8,300 bases of DNA from CAYTCZ01 sp964436315. Lineage in GTDB: Bacteria; Actinomycetota; Thermoleophilia; Gaiellales; Gaiellaceae. Where the stretch lies: assembly GCA_964436315.1 (NCBI GenBank), contig CAYTCZ010000153.1, positions 1-8,300 on the forward strand. Direction: 5' to 3'. A program made the translations under genes and the position numbers. Of the stretch, positions 5,376 through 8,300 are shown piece after piece; within the stretch, counting starts at the first letter, position 1; every line of letters begins with the position of its first letter. A model generated the notes under the pieces. That model was not told the origin of the DNA, searched no databases, and saw nothing but the letters and a program-made list of their open reading frames with translations.

Positions 5376-8132
5376 ATGGCGTCGGCCGAACGCACCCACC
5401 CGAGACCCGCTATCCCTGACGAGGCGCTGCGAAATGTCGTCGCCGATCACGCCCGCCGGTGTGGCGTCTCTCGCCTGCTGACGATTCCCGGTCGCGATCC
5501 ATTCGGCGAGATCGAGTGGGAGATCCGCGACGCCCACATACCTGGGAAAGACGGCCCCGCGTTCGAGCAGAAGGCCGTCGAGTTCCCGAAGTTCTGGTCT
5601 CAGACGGCAACGAACATCGTGGCGCAGAAGTACTTCCGGGGCCGGCTCTCCTCGCCGGAGCGCGAGATGAGCGTCAAGCAGATGATCGGTCGCGTTGTCG
5701 AGACGATCGCCGGCTGGGGCCGTGAGGGCGGCTACTTCGAAGACGAGGACGAGGCGGATACGTTCGAGGCCGAACTCAAGGGGATTCTCGTCAACCAGTA
5801 CGCCTCTTTCAACTCTCCGGTCTGGTTCAACGTCGGCTTCGAGGAGCGCCCGCAATGTTCGGCGTGCTTCATCCTGTCGATCGAGGATTCGATGGAATCG
5901 ATCCTCGACTGGATTCGACGAGAGGGACTGATCTTCCGTGGTGGCTCGGGCTCAGGGGTCAACCTCTCGAAACTCCGATCCTCCAACGAACAACTCTCCA
6001 AAGGTGGCCACGCGTCCGGTCCTGTCAGTTTCATGCGCGGCGCCGACTCTTCGGCGGGCACGATCAAGTCCGGAGGCAAGACACGCCGTGCGGCGAAGAT
6101 GGTCGTGCTCGACGCCGATCACCCCGACGTCGAGGAATTCATCTGGTGCAAGGCCAAAGAGGAAGAGAAGGCCAGAGTCCTCGAGGCCGCCGGCTATGAC
6201 ATGTCACTGGACTCGTCGGATTGGGCGTCGATCCAGTACCAGAACGCAAACAACTCTGTTCGCGTCTCCGACGCATTCATGGAGGCCGTGAGCGCGGACG
6301 CTGACTGGAACCTCACCACCCGCACCGACGGAACGATCGTCAAGTCAATACCGGCGAAGGACCTCATACGGCAGATGGCTGAGGCGGCGTGGCGCTGTGC
6401 GGATCCGGGCGTTCAGTACGACACGACGATCAACTCCTGGCACACGTGTCCAAACTCTGGGCGAATCAACGCGTCGAATCCGTGCTCCGAGTACATGCAC
6501 ATCGACGACTCGGCGTGCAACCTCGCCTCAATCAACCTGATGAAGTTCCGGCGCGAGGACGGCGACTTCGACATCGAGTCGTTCGAGCATGTCGTCGACA
6601 CGATGTTTCTCGCGCAAGAGATCATCGTCGGCTATTCAAGTTATCCGACGCCCGAGATCGAGCGGAACGCCCAGGCGTACCGCCAACTCGGCCTCGGCTA
6701 CGCCAATCTCGGGGCTCTCCTCATGTCCCACGGCCTGCCCTACGACTCCGAAGAAGGTCGAGCGTACGGGGCGGCGATCACCGCGCTCATGACGGGTCGG
6801 GCCTATCGCAAGTCGGCGGAGATCGCCGCGCGGATGGGACCGTTCGCCGGTTACCAGCCAAATGCCGCCGCGATGTTGGGTGTGATTGCGAAGCATCGCG
6901 CTGCCGTCGGCAATATCGAGCACTCGCATTCCGTACCCGACGACCTGTTGAGCGCGTCTCGGCGAGCGTGGGACGACGCTCTCGATCTGGGCGAAGTCCA
7001 CGGCTACCGCAACGCGCAAGCGAGCGTCCTGGCTCCCACGGGCACGATCTCCTTCATGATGGATTGCGACACGACCGGAGTCGAGCCCGACTTCTCACTC
7101 GTGAAGTCCAAGAAGCTCGTCGGCGGCGGCGAGATCACGATCGTGAATCGCACCGTGCCGATGGCTCTCGAGAAGCTCGGCTACGCACCGCCTGAGATCG
7201 ACGAGGTTGTCGCTTATATCGACGAGCGCAACACCGTCGTCAATGCACCGTTCCTGAAGCAGGAGCACTACCCGATCTTCGATTGCGCGATCGGAGAGCG
7301 CGCGATCGACTACATGGGCCACGTGAAGATGATGGGCGCCGTCCAGCCGTTCATCTCGGGCGCCATCTCGAAGACGGTCAACCTCCCCGAAGAGACGACC
7401 GTCGACGAGGTCGCCGAGCTCTTCTCCGACGCGTGGAAGCTCGGCGTCAAGGCGATCGCCATCTACCGCGACAACTGCAAGGTCGCCCAGCCGCTCTCGA
7501 AGAAGAAGGAGCAGGCCGCGATCGCAGCCACGCAGCAGGCGGCACCGGTCAGGCGACGGCTCCCCGACGATCGGAATGAGATCGGCCGCAAGTTCCGCGT
7601 CGGCGATTACGAGGGGTACATCCACGTCGGCCTGTTCGACGACGGCACCCCAGGTGACGTCTTTGTCGACATCGCAAAAGAGGGAACGACCCTGGCCGGC
7701 CTCATGAACTCCTTCATGATCTCCGTCTCACTGGGCCTTCAGTACGGCGTTCCCCTCGACGTCTACGTGTCGAAGTTCAGTCACATGCGCTTCGAGCCTT
7801 CAGGTCAGACCAACGATCCGGATATTCGAGTTGCGAAGTCGCTCGTCGACTACATCTTCCGCTGGCTCGGCAAGAAGTTCCTGGATGCCGAGACGCAACA
7901 GGAGCTCGGCGTCATGAGCGAAGAGGTACGCCGTCGCTTGGCCGAGCAGTACGAGAACGGCGCCCAGGTGACGACACCGATCGAGCCGGTTCAAGTCTCA
8001 CCACCGGGTCAAACCGCCCTCTTCAACCCCTGGGAAGATGCGGTTGAGTGCGCCAAGTGCGGCGGCCGGATGGTTCGAACCGGTGCCTGCTACACCTGTC
8101 GAGACTGCGGCAACAACACCGGCTGCAGTTAG
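5376..8132 (+). CDS. nrdJ: Cobalamin-dependent (class II) ribonucleoside reductase
   Basis: A 918-residue class II reductase that converts ribonucleotides to deoxyribonucleotides using adenosylcobalamin and no oxygen. The N-terminal domain (about 20-120) leads into a ten-stranded barrel. NPCSE (368-372) carries the thiyl-radical cysteine C370 with N368 and E372. The redox pair is C164 in QCSACF and C381 in DSACNL, the same 11-residue spacing from the radical cysteine as in the Thermotoga enzyme. APTGTIS (553-559) is the substrate phosphate loop. A TSCPD domain covers about 735-835. The C-terminal tail has C892, C895, C905, C908, C911 and C917, with two CxxC pairs, which in this family shuttle electrons from thioredoxin or bind zinc. 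The length is normal, with no intein or frameshift. No small subunit gene is needed or present. It is probably transcribed alone and ends before a strong hairpin. Confidence 0.97.
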   Translation: MASAERTHPRPAIPDEALRNVVADHARRCGVSRLLTIPGRDPFGEIEWEIRDAHIPGKDGPAFEQKAVEFPKFWSQTATNIVAQKYFRGRLSSPEREMSVKQMIGRVVETIAGWGREGGYFEDEDEADTFEAELKGILVNQYASFNSPVWFNVGFEERPQCSACFILSIEDSMESILDWIRREGLIFRGGSGSGVNLSKLRSSNEQLSKGGHASGPVSFMRGADSSAGTIKSGGKTRRAAKMVVLDADHPDVEEFIWCKAKEEEKARVLEAAGYDMSLDSSDWASIQYQNANNSVRVSDAFMEAVSADADWNLTTRTDGTIVKSIPAKDLIRQMAEAAWRCADPGVQYDTTINSWHTCPNSGRINASNPCSEYMHIDDSACNLASINLMKFRREDGDFDIESFEHVVDTMFLAQEIIVGYSSYPTPEIERNAQAYRQLGLGYANLGALLMSHGLPYDSEEGRAYGAAITALMTGRAYRKSAEIAARMGPFAGYQPNAAAMLGVIAKHRAAVGNIEHSHSVPDDLLSASRRAWDDALDLGEVHGYRNAQASVLAPTGTISFMMDCDTTGVEPDFSLVKSKKLVGGGEITIVNRTVPMALEKLGYAPPEIDEVVAYIDERNTVVNAPFLKQEHYPIFDCAIGERAIDYMGHVKMMGAVQPFISGAISKTVNLPEETTVDEVAELFSDAWKLGVKAIAIYRDNCKVAQPLSKKKEQAAIAATQQAAPVRRRLPDDRNEIGRKFRVGDYEGYIHVGLFDDGTPGDVFVDIAKEGTTLAGLMNSFMISVSLGLQYGVPLDVYVSKFSHMRFEPSGQTNDPDIRVAKSLVDYIFRWLGKKFLDAETQQELGVMSEEVRRRLAEQYENGAQVTTPIEPVQVSPPGQTALFNPWEDAVECAKCGGRMVRTGACYTCRDCGNNTGCS

Positions 8133-8155
8133 CGATCCGCCCTAACTCGTTCCAA

Positions 8156-8185
8156 TCGAGTGCCGCCCGGAAGGGCGGCACTCGA
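8156..8185. terminator. Strong hairpin after nrdJ, probably two-way terminator
   Basis: TCGAGTGCCGCCC and GGGCGGCACTCGA form a perfect 13-bp stem around a GGAA loop, beginning 23 nt after the nrdJ stop. No T run follows on either strand, as is common for terminators of GC-rich actinobacteria. It lies between nrdJ and a probable gene ending on the opposite strand at 8261, so it may end transcripts from both sides. An outer stem, CGCCCTAAC (8138-8146) with GTTAGGCG (8207-8214) and one bulged base, can enclose it. Confidence 0.75.
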
Positions 8186-8260
8186 CCTTCGACTCGATAT
8201 TGGGTGGTTAGGCGCTAGCTGTCTGCCTCGAGCACCCGCGTCAGATTTTCCTGGTGTCGC

Positions 8261-8300
8261 CTACTTCGCTTTGAACTCGACGCGCCGGGTGACCTCGTTC
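8261..8300 (-). CDS. Possible 3' end of a gene cut by the window edge
   Basis: Reading the minus strand from the window edge gives twelve codons ending in TAG, translated NEVTRRVEFKAK. Eleven of the twelve third positions are G or C, matching the real genes here, while the other two minus frames do not show this bias. The gene would converge on nrdJ, and the hairpin at 8156-8185 would serve both. The RRVEF ending is reminiscent of OmpA-like C-termini, but twelve residues are far too few to name a family. Confidence 0.4.
   Translation of the reverse strand, partial: NEVTRRVEFKAK

Noticed and set aside
5235..5855. Minus-strand open frame overlapping the nrdJ start and leader, with others within nrdJ such as 7095-7625
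   Set aside because: These are shadows of nrdJ. They have no ribosome binding site or recognisable domain, and most of their length lies opposite a certain gene.
5376..8132. Possible intein or fusion in nrdJ, a frequent intein host
   Set aside because: All motifs run continuously through 918 residues, with no splicing-domain insertion at the active-site or phosphate-loop positions.
1..8300. A mobile element, CRISPR array, defence cassette or other undescribed system
   Set aside because: I saw no transposase, integrase, terminal inverted repeats, spaced direct repeats or nuclease genes. Nearly all genes belong to core metabolism, replication or the envelope, with uniform base composition.

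Overview
The window is GC-rich, strongly biased to G/C at third codon positions, and comes from a high-GC bacterium. The gene set suggests an actinobacterium, perhaps of the Thermoleophilia (Solirubrobacterales/Gaiellales type): a cobalamin-dependent ribonucleotide reductase, a stand-alone LytR_C membrane protein, and a secreted, C-terminally anchored protein of a kind I associate with that class. The class-level placement is an inference; no rRNA or other decisive marker is present.

Layout. On the minus strand, read from right to left, lie tmk (thymidylate kinase), holB (DNA polymerase III delta prime) and a PSP1/RicT-type protein. They are tightly packed: a 26-nt overlap, then a 2-nt gap. 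A tRNA-Thr(CGT) gene with its own -10 box follows. On the plus strand, starting from a short divergent promoter region shared with tmk, come a GalE-like sugar-nucleotide epimerase and a small LytR_C membrane protein. After a 210-bp gap holding a hairpin and a good sigma-70-type promoter comes an uncharacterised exported protein with a proline/glutamate-rich stalk and a C-terminal membrane anchor. Then comes nrdJ, the class II ribonucleotide reductase, which fills most of the right third. A 13-bp perfect hairpin follows nrdJ, and the last 40 bases look like the 3' end of a gene running the other way.

How the genes fit together. tmk makes dTDP, holB is a clamp-loader subunit, and the tmk-holB-ricT order matches the core of the Bacillus tmk-yaaQ-yaaR-holB-yaaT block. 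nrdJ supplies deoxynucleotides, so DNA precursor supply and replication dominate the window. The epimerase, LytR_C protein and anchored stalk protein are most likely envelope functions.

I found no mobile element, CRISPR array, phage gene, defence gene or intein. This looks like a core chromosomal region. The points most worth a second look are the overlapping divergent promoters between tmk and galE, the missing zinc module in delta prime, the unrecognised anchored protein with its well-formed promoter, and the nested hairpin after nrdJ.
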